The position numbers and the translations under genes were made by a program. Below are positions 10,101 to 20,224 of a stretch of 64,000 nucleotides of DNA, piece after piece (position 1 is the stretch's first letter; each line of letters starts with the position of its first letter). The stretch comes from Flavonifractor sp963557075. Lineage in GTDB: Bacteria > Bacillota > Clostridia > Oscillospirales > Oscillospiraceae. Under the pieces are notes generated by a model. That model was not told the origin of the DNA and searched no databases. It worked only from the letters and a program-made list of their open reading frames with translations. The stretch lies in NCBI GenBank assembly GCA_963557075.1, contig CAUWDA010000001.1, positions 1-64,000 of the forward strand. The letters are read 5' to 3'.

Positions 10101-10811
10101 TCAGCCCAGCAGCCCCGCCAGCCAGTCCCGGAGGGGCAGATAGAGCAGGGGCAGGAAGATGGCGGGCAGCATGTTACCCACCCGCAGCTTCTCTTTGGGC
10201 AGGCCCAGCATATTGATGCCGATACCGACGATGATGGTGCCGCCCACGGCGCTCATCTCGTTGACGATGGCGGGGTCGATCTGCCGGCCCACCAGGCCGA
10301 AGAGCAGGATCATGCCCCCCTCATACACCAGAATGGGCAGGGCGGAGAAGGCCACCCCCACGCCCATGGCGGCGGAGAAGGTGATGGCGGTGACGCCGTC
10401 CATGACAGACTTGGAGATAAGGATGTCGTAGTTGCCGTTCATGCCGGCGGCCATGGCGCCGTTGATGGCCATGGCGCCCACGCAGAAGAGAACGGAAGCG
10501 GTGACGAAGCCCTCCACAAAGCGGCTGCCGCTCTCCCCGCGGATGAGCTTGCGGCGGAGCAGACCGCCCACCGCGTCCATCCGCTTCTCGATGTCGATGA
10601 GTTCCCCCAGCAGGGTGCCCGCCACCATGCACACGATGACGCACAGGGTATCCGCCGTGCTGATCATGCCGGTGATGCCGATGCCCAGGGTGCACAGACC
10701 CAGGGCGAAGGTGATGCCCGAGGCAAAGCGGGGGCTGATGCGGTTTTTGAACAGAAGGCCCAGAAGGCTGCCCAGCAGGATCAGGGCCACGTTGATGAGT
10801 GTGGCGATCAT
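10101..10811 (-). CDS. DUF554 family membrane protein
   Basis: Integral membrane protein of 236 residues with about seven hydrophobic segments. The family start MIATLINVALILLGSLLGLLFKNRIS and the segment LGELIDIEKRMDAVGG are typical of DUF554 (YdfK/YqgA-like) proteins, which have no established biochemical role. It is transcribed alone and convergent with the glf operon. A consensus promoter lies upstream on the minus strand. No function assigned. Confidence 0.85.
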   Translation of the reverse strand: MIATLINVALILLGSLLGLLFKNRISPRFASGITFALGLCTLGIGITGMISTADTLCVIVCMVAGTLLGELIDIEKRMDAVGGLLRRKLIRGESGSRFVEGFVTASVLFCVGAMAINGAMAAGMNGNYDILISKSVMDGVTAITFSAAMGVGVAFSALPILVYEGGMILLFGLVGRQIDPAIVNEMSAVGGTIIVGIGINMLGLPKEKLRVGNMLPAIFLPLLYLPLRDWLAGLLG

Positions 10812-10858
10812 GGAGGATCCTCACTTTCGTGCGGTAATTTGCTGAAATGATCGGTTCT

Positions 10859-10887
10859 ATGATAGGACAACGGCGGCGATTTGTCAA
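10859..10887 (-). promoter_or_regulatory. Promoter for DUF554 gene
   Basis: On the minus strand, TTGACA (10882-10887), 17-bp spacer, TATCAT (10859-10864), about 50 bp upstream of the DUF554 start codon. A strong SigA-type match. Confidence 0.7.
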
Positions 10888-10961
10888 AACTTTTCTGGAT
10901 GTATGCCGGACAACCCCCGGAGAATAGAGTGGAAGAGGACCAGGGAAAGGGGGAGGGCCTG

Positions 10962-12494
10962 TTGAAGCTTGACCGGACATCTATGCGCTACGGCACGCTG
11001 CTGCTCACCGTCACCGGCATTGCCGGGCAGATCCTGGGCTTTGGATACCGTATCCTGCTCTCGCGGCTCATCGGCGCGGAAAATATGGGGCTCTACCAGC
11101 TCATTATGCCGGTCTATTCGGTGCTGATGTCGCTAACGGCGGTGGGACTGACGGCGGCGGTCTCCAATCTGTCCGCCGCCTGCTGCGCCAGGGGGGAGTG
11201 GGGGGCGGCGGGCCGGGTGCTCCGCCGCTGCCTGCTGTGCTTTGCGCTGCTCTTTGTGCCGCTGGCCGCCCTCACCGCCCTGCTGTACGACCCCATCTCG
11301 GTCTATCTGCTGGGGGATGCCCGCACCCAGGCCGGGCTTCTGCTCCTGCTGCCCTGCATCCTGCTTACCGGCGTAGAAAATCTCCATAAGCACTTCTTTT
11401 ACGGGATCGGGGCGGTCCGCCCGCCGGCGGTGGTGGAGCTGTGTGAGCAGGTCATCCGGATGGCGGCGGTCCTGGGTCTGCTGGCCATTTTCCTGCCCCG
11501 GGACCCGGAGCGCACCGTGGCTCTGGTGGTGGTGGGCATGGTGATCTGCGAGCTGTTTTCCGCGGTGACTCTGGCGGTGCTGGCCCGCCGCTGTCTGGCT
11601 GGGGCGGGGACGGCCTGGCCGGAGGAGCCGGGGGCCTCCGGCCGGATGAACCGGCAGATCCTGGCCATTGCGCTGCCGGTGGGGCTCACCAGCCTGCTGG
11701 GCAACCTGATGGGGTCGGCCAACGCGGTGCTCATCCCCCAGCGGCTGGTGGCCGCCGGGGCGGAGGTGAGCCGGGCCATGGAGGAGTTCGGCGTGCTGTG
11801 CGGCATGACCATGCCCATGCTATGCCTGCCTACCGCCCTCATCGGGGCGCTTGGGCTGGTGCTGGGTCCCAGGCTGGCCCAGAGCGAAGCCCTGGGCCTC
11901 CGGGCACAGGTGCGGGGACAGATCGAGCGGTCCATTCAGGTCACCTCGGTGCTCATGTTCCCGGCCATGGCCCTGATGGTGGTGGTAGGTCCCGTTCTGG
12001 GCAGGCTGCTCTTTCAGGAGCCGGAGGTGGGGCGGCACCTGCTCCCCCTGTCGGTGGGGGTGCTCCTCTCCTGCTGGCAGTCGGTGCTGGGCTGCGCCCT
12101 CAACGGCCTGGGCAGACAGCGGGCCGCCGCCCGCAGCGCCATTCTGGCGGGGGCGGTGCAGCTGGGCTGTACCTGGCTGCTGCTGGGGATGCCGGGGGTT
12201 GGCATCGGGGGCTATCCGGTGGGGGTGGTGCTCTCCTCCGCCGTGGGAGTGCTGTTCAACTGGCGTCAGGCGCGCATCGCCGCAGGTCTGCGGCTGAACC
12301 TGTTTGAGTGGTGCGCGGCGCCGGGACTGGCCGCCCTGCTGATGGGGCTGACCTGCCGGCTGCTCTTCCGTGTCCTGCTGGACAGCGGGGTGGGGGAGCT
12401 GGCGGCGGTGGGGTGGTGTACCCTCTTTGGCGGCGTGCTCTATCTGGCGGCCCTCCAGGCCCAGGGGGTCCGCCTGTTCCATAAGGACAGGTGA
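10962..12494 (+). CDS. SpoVB/MurJ-like polysaccharide flippase
   Basis: Multi-pass (about 14 segments) MOP-superfamily exporter of 510 residues from a TTG start preceded by AAAGGGGGAGGG. An earlier in-frame start exists at 10881 but lacks a ribosome site. Family features are GTLLLTVTGIAGQILGFGYRILLSRLIGAENMGLYQL near the N-terminus and LPTALIGALGLVLGPRLAQ in the middle. Length and N-terminal sequence match stage V sporulation protein B, so a role in flipping lipid-linked wall precursors, perhaps during sporulation, is likely. It could also serve capsule export. Convergent with the CPBP protease, one base between stop codons. Confidence 0.85.
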   Translation: MKLDRTSMRYGTLLLTVTGIAGQILGFGYRILLSRLIGAENMGLYQLIMPVYSVLMSLTAVGLTAAVSNLSAACCARGEWGAAGRVLRRCLLCFALLFVPLAALTALLYDPISVYLLGDARTQAGLLLLLPCILLTGVENLHKHFFYGIGAVRPPAVVELCEQVIRMAAVLGLLAIFLPRDPERTVALVVVGMVICELFSAVTLAVLARRCLAGAGTAWPEEPGASGRMNRQILAIALPVGLTSLLGNLMGSANAVLIPQRLVAAGAEVSRAMEEFGVLCGMTMPMLCLPTALIGALGLVLGPRLAQSEALGLRAQVRGQIERSIQVTSVLMFPAMALMVVVGPVLGRLLFQEPEVGRHLLPLSVGVLLSCWQSVLGCALNGLGRQRAAARSAILAGAVQLGCTWLLLGMPGVGIGGYPVGVVLSSAVGVLFNWRQARIAAGLRLNLFEWCAAPGLAALLMGLTCRLLFRVLLDSGVGELAAVGWCTLFGGVLYLAALQAQGVRLFHKDR

Positions 12495-12495
12495 G

Positions 12496-13434
12496 CTACA
12501 GAAGGTAGCTGGCGGCCAGCAGCAGGGACAGCAGGCAGAAGGCCAGCACGCCGGGGCTCAGAAGAAAGGACCGCCAGACTTCTTCCTCCGGCAGGGGGAC
12601 GCTGGCGGGGGCCAGCCGGATATCCCGCCAGCCGGCAATGAGGAAGGTGAGCCCGATGACGATGGAGCCCAGCACCAGCAGGGTGGTGATCTGGGACCCG
12701 ACCTCGCCCAGCTGGTCCAGCAGCGGGATCAGAAGGACTGTGGTGGCGTTGGTGAGGGCGTGGAGCAGGATGGTCTGCCACAGGCAGCCGGTCCGCAGGA
12801 TGATGCAGGCGAAGAGGGCCCCCACCGCGCAGGCGTAGAAAAACTGATTGAGGTTGCCGTGGAACAGGCCGAAGCACAGGGCGGAGGCCAGGATGGCGAA
12901 CCGGTCCCCATAGGGCCGCAGCCGCTCCAGCAGCAGGCGGCGGAAGAGGAACTCCTCTGTGATTGGCGCGATGACGCAGCCCAGCAGCAAATTGATGACA
13001 GGGGGGTAGGAGGACAGACTGTCCACCGGGTTGGTGACCGCCCCGCCCTGCATAGCCCCGATGAGCCGGGTGAGCAGCAGGGTGAAGAAGTTGGACACAT
13101 AGACCAGGCCCAGGGTGGTCACCAATGCCTGGCCGAAGGCGGCGGGAGGCATGGGAGCGGCGGGGGGACGCCGGAGGGGCAGGCCCCGCAGGACCAGCAG
13201 GGCGGCGGGGAAGCCCACGCCGTAGGCCGAGCCCACCGACAGCAGCCAGAGAACGGCCGGCTGGGCCAGCAGCTCCGGGCGCAGGACGCGGATCACGGCG
13301 CTGACCAGCAGCTGGGCAACGGTCATGGCGCTCATCTGGGCAAAGAGCGCCCAGCCCAGCCGGGAGAACCATTGGCGGTGGAGGCGCGTCATGGCCTCCT
13401 GATCCAGAGGGTGATTCATTCCGTCACCTCGCAC
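12496..13434 (-). CDS. CPBP family intramembrane metalloprotease
   Basis: Membrane protein of 312 residues with about eight hydrophobic segments. It carries all three motifs of CPBP (CaaX protease and bacteriocin-processing, Abi) enzymes: EEFLFRRLLLERL with the catalytic Glu pair and Arg, FGLFHGNLNQF with the first His, and HALTNAT with the second His and Asn. Such proteins act on membrane substrates, for example anti-sigma factors or peptides. No bacteriocin gene is adjacent, so the substrate is unknown. Confidence 0.88.
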   Translation of the reverse strand: MRGDGMNHPLDQEAMTRLHRQWFSRLGWALFAQMSAMTVAQLLVSAVIRVLRPELLAQPAVLWLLSVGSAYGVGFPAALLVLRGLPLRRPPAAPMPPAAFGQALVTTLGLVYVSNFFTLLLTRLIGAMQGGAVTNPVDSLSSYPPVINLLLGCVIAPITEEFLFRRLLLERLRPYGDRFAILASALCFGLFHGNLNQFFYACAVGALFACIILRTGCLWQTILLHALTNATTVLLIPLLDQLGEVGSQITTLLVLGSIVIGLTFLIAGWRDIRLAPASVPLPEEEVWRSFLLSPGVLAFCLLSLLLAASYLL

Positions 13435-13565
13435 AAAAATAAATCAAAAGGGAGCGGTTTCCGGCGGAAAAAACAGGGATGGAAGTGCGCGCCCGCTTCG
13501 GGCGCAAGGCTTCCGGGGGTTCCATTATAGCAAGAATGGGAGAAAAGGGCAAGAAATCAAATATA

Positions 13566-13603
13566 TTGACAGGGCTATTTTCTATGATACAATATCTTGT
13601 GCT
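13566..13603 (+). promoter_or_regulatory. nrdJ promoter with NrdR-box-like motif
   Basis: Consensus TTGACA (13566-13571), 16-bp spacer, TACAAT (13588-13593). The -10 overlaps ACAATATCTTGTGCT (13589-13603). The reverse complement of that motif, AGCACAAGATATTGT, matches AGCACAAGATGTTGT just downstream of the nrdD promoter at 14 of 15 positions. NrdR boxes have this general form, so joint repression by NrdR is likely but not shown. Confidence 0.65.
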
Positions 13604-13637
13604 TACATACGATATCAACTCAGAGGAGCGATCAGAT

Positions 13638-15941
13638 ATGCCTATTTCAGAAAACGCAAAAGCGGTGCTGGAGCGCCGCTATCTGGCCCGGGACGAGCAC
13701 GGCGATCCCACCGAGACGGTGGACGGGCTGTTCCGCCGGGTGGCCAACGCCGTGGCAGAGGGCGACCGCAGCTTTGACCCCAAGGCCGACGTGGTGGCCA
13801 CGGCGGCGGAGTTCTACGAGGTCATGACAAATCTGGACTTTTTGCCCAACTCTCCCACCTTGATGAACGCGGGCCGGCCCCTGGGCCAGCTGTCCGCCTG
13901 TTTCGTGCTGCCGGTGGCCGACTCCATGGAGGATATTTTTGACGCCATCAAGAACGCCGCTCTGATCCACAAGAGCGGCGGCGGCACCGGCTTCTCCTTC
14001 TCCCGCCTGCGTCCCAAGGGCTCCACCGTCAACTCCACCGGCGGCGTGGCCAGCGGTCCCATCTCCTTTATGAAGGTGTTCAACGCCGCCACCGAGGCGG
14101 TGAAGCAGGGGGGCACCCGCCGGGGGGCCAACATGGGGATCCTCCGGGTGGATCACCCCGACATCATGGAGTTCATCACCTGCAAAAACGACACCGCCGA
14201 GATCACCAACTTCAACATCTCCGTGGGCATCACCGAGGCCTTTATGGAGGCGGTGAGCACCGACGGCCTGTACGACCTGGTGGACCCGGCCACCGGTCGG
14301 GTGGTGGGCCAGAAGAAGGCCCGGGAGGTCTTTGACACCATCGTTACCTCCGCCTGGCAGACCGGTGAGCCCGGCATCATCTTCCTGGACCGGCTCAACC
14401 GGGACAACGCGGTGCCCAGCCAGGGGGAGATCGAGTCCACCAACCCCTGCGGCGAGCAGCCCCTGCTGCCCTATGAGAGCTGCAACCTGGGCTCCATCAA
14501 CCTGGTCAACCACATCACCCGCTCGGTGGCGGGCTGGGTGCTGGACCGGGCCAAGCTGGAGCGGACCATCCGCACCGCCGTCCACTTCCTGGACAACGTC
14601 ATCGAGGTCAACCAGTACCCCCTGCCCGAGATCGACAAGATGACCCGCTCCACCCGAAAGATCGGTCTGGGCGTCATGGGCTTTGCGGATATGCTGCTCT
14701 ACATGGGCGTGCCCTACAACAGCGAGGAGGGCGTGGCTCTGGCCGAGGAGATCATGGATACCATCAACACCATCGGCCACCAGGAGAGCCAGCGTCTGGC
14801 GGAGATCCGGGGCGCCTTCCCCCTCTTTGGCGAGAGCATCTACCGGGAGGACAGGCCCATCCGTAACGCCACCGTCACCACCATCGCCCCCACCGGCACC
14901 CTGTCCATCATCGCGGGGGTGTCCTCCGGTGTGGAGCCGGTATTTGCCTACGCCTATATCCGCAACGTGATGGACAACACCCATCTGATCGAGACCAACC
15001 AGATCCTGAAAGAAAAGCTGATGGAGGCGGGGGTCTACTCCGAGGAGCTGATGAAGCAGATCGTGGAGCAGGGCTCCCTGGCCCATGTGGACGGCATCCC
15101 CGAGGAGATCAAGCGGGTCTTTGTGTGCGCCCATGACGTGTCCCCCATCTGGCACGTCAAGATGCAGGCCGCCTTCCAGCGCTACACCGACAACGCCGTC
15201 AGCAAGACGGTGAACTTCCCCAACTCTGCCACCAAGGCCGAGGTGGCCGAGGTCTACCGCCTGGCCTACACCCTGGGCTGCAAGGGCACCACCATCTACC
15301 GGGACGGCAGCCGCAACGAGCAGGTGCTCAACATCGGCAAGGTCAATGACGGCAAGCCCGCCCCCGCCCCCACCGGGCGGATGTGCGAGGAGTGCCAGGT
15401 GCCCCAGGAGGCCTACGGCCATATCCAGCCCCGTCCCCGTCCCGCGGTGACCACCGGCTTTACCGAGAAGGTGCGCATCGGCTGCGGCAACCTCTATATC
15501 ACCGTCAACTACGATGAAAACGGCATCTGCGAGGTGTTTACCAATACCGGCCGGGCCGGCGGCTGTCCCAGCCAGAGCGAGGCCACCGCCCGCCTGGTCA
15601 GCGTGGGCATCCGCTCCGGCATGGACCCCAAGGAGATCATCCAGCAGCTCAAGGGCATCCGCTGCCCCTCCTGCCTGCGGCAGGCCGGCGTGCCGGTGAC
15701 CTCCTGCCCCGACGCCATTGCCAAGGCGCTGGAGAAGGTGCTCAAGGTCTCCCAGAGCGGCGGGCATGAGCCTGTGCCCGCCCCCATCAGCGCCGCCGCC
15801 AAGACGGCGCCCATCCCCCGGCCGGGCATGACCCCCGCCGAGGCCAAGCTGGCCAAGTTCTGCCCCGAGTGCGGAGCGGAGCTGGAGCACGAGGGCGGCT
15901 GCGTCACCTGCCGTGACTGCGGCTATTCCAAATGCGGCTGA
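13638..15941 (+). CDS. nrdJ: Adenosylcobalamin-dependent ribonucleotide reductase
   Basis: Class II ribonucleotide reductase of 767 residues, reducing ribonucleotides with a thiyl radical generated by coenzyme B12; it needs neither oxygen nor a second subunit. Motifs: SACFVLPVADSMEDIF (reducible Cys), KSGGGTGFSFSRLRPKG, the active-site loop NPCGEQPLLPYESCNLGSINL, and IAPTGTLSIIAGVSSGVEP. The C-terminus carries a Cys-rich zinc-finger-like tail (CPECG ... CRDCGYSKCG) that re-reduces the active site. The chosen ATG follows GAGGAGCGATCAGAT; 53 upstream in-frame codons overlap the promoter and are rejected. The window also has a class III enzyme at 40.6 kb. Confidence 0.95.
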   Translation: MPISENAKAVLERRYLARDEHGDPTETVDGLFRRVANAVAEGDRSFDPKADVVATAAEFYEVMTNLDFLPNSPTLMNAGRPLGQLSACFVLPVADSMEDIFDAIKNAALIHKSGGGTGFSFSRLRPKGSTVNSTGGVASGPISFMKVFNAATEAVKQGGTRRGANMGILRVDHPDIMEFITCKNDTAEITNFNISVGITEAFMEAVSTDGLYDLVDPATGRVVGQKKAREVFDTIVTSAWQTGEPGIIFLDRLNRDNAVPSQGEIESTNPCGEQPLLPYESCNLGSINLVNHITRSVAGWVLDRAKLERTIRTAVHFLDNVIEVNQYPLPEIDKMTRSTRKIGLGVMGFADMLLYMGVPYNSEEGVALAEEIMDTINTIGHQESQRLAEIRGAFPLFGESIYREDRPIRNATVTTIAPTGTLSIIAGVSSGVEPVFAYAYIRNVMDNTHLIETNQILKEKLMEAGVYSEELMKQIVEQGSLAHVDGIPEEIKRVFVCAHDVSPIWHVKMQAAFQRYTDNAVSKTVNFPNSATKAEVAEVYRLAYTLGCKGTTIYRDGSRNEQVLNIGKVNDGKPAPAPTGRMCEECQVPQEAYGHIQPRPRPAVTTGFTEKVRIGCGNLYITVNYDENGICEVFTNTGRAGGCPSQSEATARLVSVGIRSGMDPKEIIQQLKGIRCPSCLRQAGVPVTSCPDAIAKALEKVLKVSQSGGHEPVPAPISAAAKTAPIPRPGMTPAEAKLAKFCPECGAELEHEGGCVTCRDCGYSKCG

Positions 15942-15984
15942 CCGCCCCCCGGAGGGGCGTCCATCAAGACAGGAGGCATCCGCT

Positions 15985-16956
15985 ATGTGTACCAGTCTGA
16001 CTTTGACCACCGACCACACCTACTTTGGCCGCACCCTGGACCTGGAATACCAGTTTGGCCAGCAGGTGGTCATCACGCCCCGGAATTTTCCGCTTACCTT
16101 TAAAAAAATGCCCTCGCTGGAGCGGCATTACGCCATCATCGGCATGGCCACCGTGGTCCAGGACTATCCCCTCTATGCCGAGGGAGTCAACGAGAAGGGA
16201 CTCTACCTGGCCGGGCTCAACTTTCCCGGCAGCGCCTGCTACCCCTGCGGGCCGGAGGACGGCACGCCGGCGGCCCCCTATGAGCTGATCCCCTGGCTGC
16301 TGGGCACCTGTGAGAGCGTGGAGCAGGCGGCGGAACAGCTGCGCCGCACCCGGCTGCTGGAGACCCCGTTCCTGCCCGATATGCCCTCCAGCCCCCTCCA
16401 TTGGCACCTGGCGGACCGGCAGAAGGCCGTGGTGATCGAACCCACAGCCGAAGGCATGAAGGTGTGGGAGGACCCGGTGGGCGTGCTCACCAACAACCCC
16501 ACCTTCGACTTCCACCTGACCAACCTGAATCAGTATATGGGCCTCTCCGCCGCCCAGCCGGAAAACCGGCTGGGCGGACCGGGCCTGCGTCCCTTCGGGC
16601 AGGGAATGGGCGGGCTGGGCCTGCCTGGGGACTGGTCTCCCGCCTCCCGCTATGTGCGGGCGGCCTTCCTGAAGTGGAACAGCGCCTGCGCCCCCGATGT
16701 GCTCTCCAGCGTCAGCCAGTTCTTTCACATCCTGGATGCCGTATCCATGCCCCGGGGCGCGGTACGTACGCCGGAGGGGAAGTGGGACATCACGGATTAC
16801 ACCTGCTGTATCGACGGGACGACCGGCACCTACTATTACAAGACCTATGACAACAGCCAGATCACGGCGGTCCCCATGGACGAGGCCCGGCGGGAGGGAA
16901 GCGCGCTCATCTGCCGGTCTCTGGTCACCACCCAGCAGATCCGGGTGGAGGACTGA
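15985..16956 (+). CDS. bsh: Choloylglycine hydrolase (bile salt hydrolase type)
   Basis: Ntn-hydrolase of 323 residues, predicted to cleave the amide of glycine- or taurine-conjugated bile acids in the cytoplasm. The start MCTSLTL places the nucleophile at Cys2, exposed on removal of Met1. Other expected residues are present: Arg16 and Asp19 (FGRTLDLEY), Asn79 (AGLNFPGSACY), Asn170/171 (LTNNPTFDF) and Arg225 (LPGDWSPASRYVRAAF). Asn79 replaces the Tyr usual in penicillin V acylases, favouring bile salt hydrolase. A start 24 codons upstream would bury the catalytic Cys and is rejected. The gene lies 43 bp after nrdJ without an evident promoter, so read-through is possible. Confidence 0.88.
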   Translation: MCTSLTLTTDHTYFGRTLDLEYQFGQQVVITPRNFPLTFKKMPSLERHYAIIGMATVVQDYPLYAEGVNEKGLYLAGLNFPGSACYPCGPEDGTPAAPYELIPWLLGTCESVEQAAEQLRRTRLLETPFLPDMPSSPLHWHLADRQKAVVIEPTAEGMKVWEDPVGVLTNNPTFDFHLTNLNQYMGLSAAQPENRLGGPGLRPFGQGMGGLGLPGDWSPASRYVRAAFLKWNSACAPDVLSSVSQFFHILDAVSMPRGAVRTPEGKWDITDYTCCIDGTTGTYYYKTYDNSQITAVPMDEARREGSALICRSLVTTQQIRVED

Positions 16957-17252
16957 GCAGGTCCGCCGGGGGAGGGCCGGTTGTACAGATTGCATAAAAG
17001 AAAAGGGGCCTCCGGCGGGTAAAATCGGGGGAGAAAAGGCGGAAAACCGGGTAGTTTGCCGATTCGCCCCATAGTTAGGACGGCTCTTTGGAATTGGGTT
17101 GTGCATATTTGCCATAATCATTGATAAAAAAATAACGAAATTCTCTTGCATTTTACTTGCCTGTTTGTCAGGTGTGCGGTATACTTATTAGGTAAGAACT
17201 TGTTAAAAATATAACAATTTGCAGATGGGTATCCATCAAGGAGGCAGAACAA
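16957..17252. other. Intergenic region before the butyrate operon
   Basis: A gap of 296 bp that turns AT-rich towards its right end. It carries the crt promoter at 17157-17185 and a leader of about 60 nt with GGAGG ahead of crt. I see no clear terminator for the hydrolase gene and no ORF. Confidence 0.5.
17157..17185 (+). promoter_or_regulatory. Promoter of crt-hbd-bcd-etfBA operon
   Basis: TTGCCT (17157-17162), 17-bp spacer, perfect TATACT (17180-17185). The only good promoter match ahead of five co-directional genes, about 65 bp from the first start codon. Confidence 0.6.
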
Positions 17253-18029
17253 ATGGGTTTTGTGAAGCTGGAAAAGCAGGGCCACGTCGGCGTGGTCACC
17301 ATTGACCGGCAGGAGGCGCTGAACGCGCTGAACAGCCAGGTTCTGAGCGATTTGGATGCGGTCATCGATCAGGTGGCTGCCGACGACGAGATCTATGTGA
17401 TGATCCTCACCGGTGCGGGCCGTTCCTTTGTGGCGGGCGCCGACATCGGCGAGATGAAGGGCTTCTCCTCCATCGAGGGCAAGAAGTTTGGCGTGCATGG
17501 CGGCGGCGTGTTCCTGAAGCTTGAGAACATGGCCAAGCCTGTGATCGCGGCTATCAACGGGTTTGCTCTGGGCGGCGGCTGTGAGCTGTGTATGGCCTGT
17601 GACATCCGTCTGGCCAGCGAAAAGGCCAAGTTCGGTCAGCCCGAGGTTGGTCTGGGCATCACTCCCGGTTTTGCCGGTACCCAGCGTCTGCCCCGCATCG
17701 TGGGCGTCTCCAAGGCGATGGAGCTGATCCTCACCGCCAAGGTCATCAAGGCCGAGGAGGCCAAGGCCATCGGCCTGGTCAGCGAGGTCTATCCCGCCGA
17801 GGAGCTGATGGACAAGGCCATGGAGCTGGCCAATGCCATCTGCGCCAACGCCCAGATCGCCGTGCAGGAGTCCAAGCGCTGTATCCGCATGGGTATGCAG
17901 ACTGATATCAACACCGGCTCCGCTTTCGAGGCCGAGGCCTTCGGCGTCTGCTGCGGCACCGAGGACAAAAACGAGGGCATGGGCGCCTTCCTGGAGAAGC
18001 GTACCGAGAAGCACTTCCAGGGTAAGTAA
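17253..18029 (+). CDS. crt: Crotonase / 3-hydroxybutyryl-CoA dehydratase
   Basis: Enoyl-CoA hydratase of 258 residues, dehydrating 3-hydroxybutyryl-CoA to crotonyl-CoA in butyrate synthesis. The crotonase fold is marked by VDRQEALNALNSQVL-type start, the oxyanion-hole stretch FVAGADIGEMKGFS and the active-site region GGGCELCMACDIRLASEKAKFGQPEVGLGI, which holds the catalytic Glu residues. AAGGAGG lies nine bases ahead of the ATG. It is the first gene of a five-gene run whose order gives the pathway; hbd follows after 74 bp. Codons ending in T are frequent here, as in highly expressed genes. Confidence 0.94.
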   Translation: MGFVKLEKQGHVGVVTIDRQEALNALNSQVLSDLDAVIDQVAADDEIYVMILTGAGRSFVAGADIGEMKGFSSIEGKKFGVHGGGVFLKLENMAKPVIAAINGFALGGGCELCMACDIRLASEKAKFGQPEVGLGITPGFAGTQRLPRIVGVSKAMELILTAKVIKAEEAKAIGLVSEVYPAEELMDKAMELANAICANAQIAVQESKRCIRMGMQTDINTGSAFEAEAFGVCCGTEDKNEGMGAFLEKRTEKHFQGK

Positions 18030-18103
18030 GTATCTCCTGCCGATCCCGCATTGAGATCGTTTTATCTGCTATTCTAAATCAGATCGAAAAGAGGTTTTCT
18101 GCA

Positions 18104-18952
18104 ATGAAGAAGATCGTTGTCATCGGCGGCGGCACTATGGGTCTGGATATCGCCCAGGTGTTTGCCAAGAAGGAATTTGACGTTGTCGTTCGCGATATCA
18201 ACGACGACATTATCAAGGCCTCCGAGGCTCGCCTGAACAAGGCTCTGGACAAGCTGGTGGCCAAGGGCAAGATGGACGAGGCCAAGAAGGCCGACATCCT
18301 GGCCCACATGAGCTTTACCACCGACCTGGCCGCTGCTGCCGATGCTGACCTGGTGGTGGAAGCCGCCATCGAGAACCTGGACATCAAGAAGAGCATCTTC
18401 GCCGAGCTGGACAGCCTGTGTAAGCCCGAGACCATCCTGGCCTCCAACACCTCTTCCATCTCCATCACCGCCATTGCCGCCGCCACCAAGCGGGCCGACA
18501 AGTTCATCGGTATGCATTTCTTCAACCCCGCCACCGTGATGAAGCTGGTGGAGGTCATCCGCGGCGCTCACACCTCTGACGAGACCTATCAGACCGTGGC
18601 TGACCTGGCTGTTGCCATCGGCAAGGAGCCTGTTGAGGTCAACGAGGCCCCCGGCTTCGTGGTCAACAAGATCCTGATCCCCATGATCAACGAGGGCATC
18701 GACCTGGTGTACACCGGTGTGGCTTCCGTGGAGGGCGTCGATACCGCCATGAAGCTGGGCGCCAACCACCCCATGGGCCCCCTGGCTCTGGGCGACCTGG
18801 TGGGCCTGGACGTGTGCCTGGCCATTATGGACACCATTTACAACGAGACCGGCGATCCCAAGTACCGCGCCTCTCTGCTGCTGCGGAAGATGGTCCGCGC
18901 CGGCAAGCTGGGCCGCAAGACCGGCATCGGCTTCTACGACTACCGCAAGTAA
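18104..18952 (+). CDS. hbd: 3-hydroxybutyryl-CoA dehydrogenase
   Basis: NAD(P)H-dependent reduction of acetoacetyl-CoA to 3-hydroxybutyryl-CoA; 282 residues, the standard length. The dinucleotide-binding start is VVIGGGTMGLDIAQVFAKK. The catalytic region HFFNPATVMKLVEVI holds the active-site His, and EAPGFVVNKILIPMINEG leads into the C-terminal dimerisation domain. Lying between crt and bcd, it provides the step before crotonase. A thiolase gene to supply acetoacetyl-CoA is not in the window. Confidence 0.95.
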   Translation: MKKIVVIGGGTMGLDIAQVFAKKEFDVVVRDINDDIIKASEARLNKALDKLVAKGKMDEAKKADILAHMSFTTDLAAAADADLVVEAAIENLDIKKSIFAELDSLCKPETILASNTSSISITAIAAATKRADKFIGMHFFNPATVMKLVEVIRGAHTSDETYQTVADLAVAIGKEPVEVNEAPGFVVNKILIPMINEGIDLVYTGVASVEGVDTAMKLGANHPMGPLALGDLVGLDVCLAIMDTIYNETGDPKYRASLLLRKMVRAGKLGRKTGIGFYDYRK

Positions 18953-19039
18953 AAACTTTATCAGCGCGCAACGACGGACAGGGGTCCAAAGCCCCTGCCC
19001 GCCCGTTCTGAAATACATATCTTAGGAGGAAGGCAACAA

Positions 19040-20200
<1,161 letters not shown>

Positions 20201-20224
20201 AGGAACTGGAGGGAAATTGTCGAT

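Noticed and set aside
10321..10980. Minus-strand frame extending upstream of the DUF554 gene
   Set aside because: Arg/His/Gly-rich shadow in another frame of the real DUF554 gene.
13479..13637. 53-codon N-terminal extension of nrdJ
   Set aside because: It would run through the consensus promoter and lacks a ribosome site; the ATG at 13638 has one and matches the family start.
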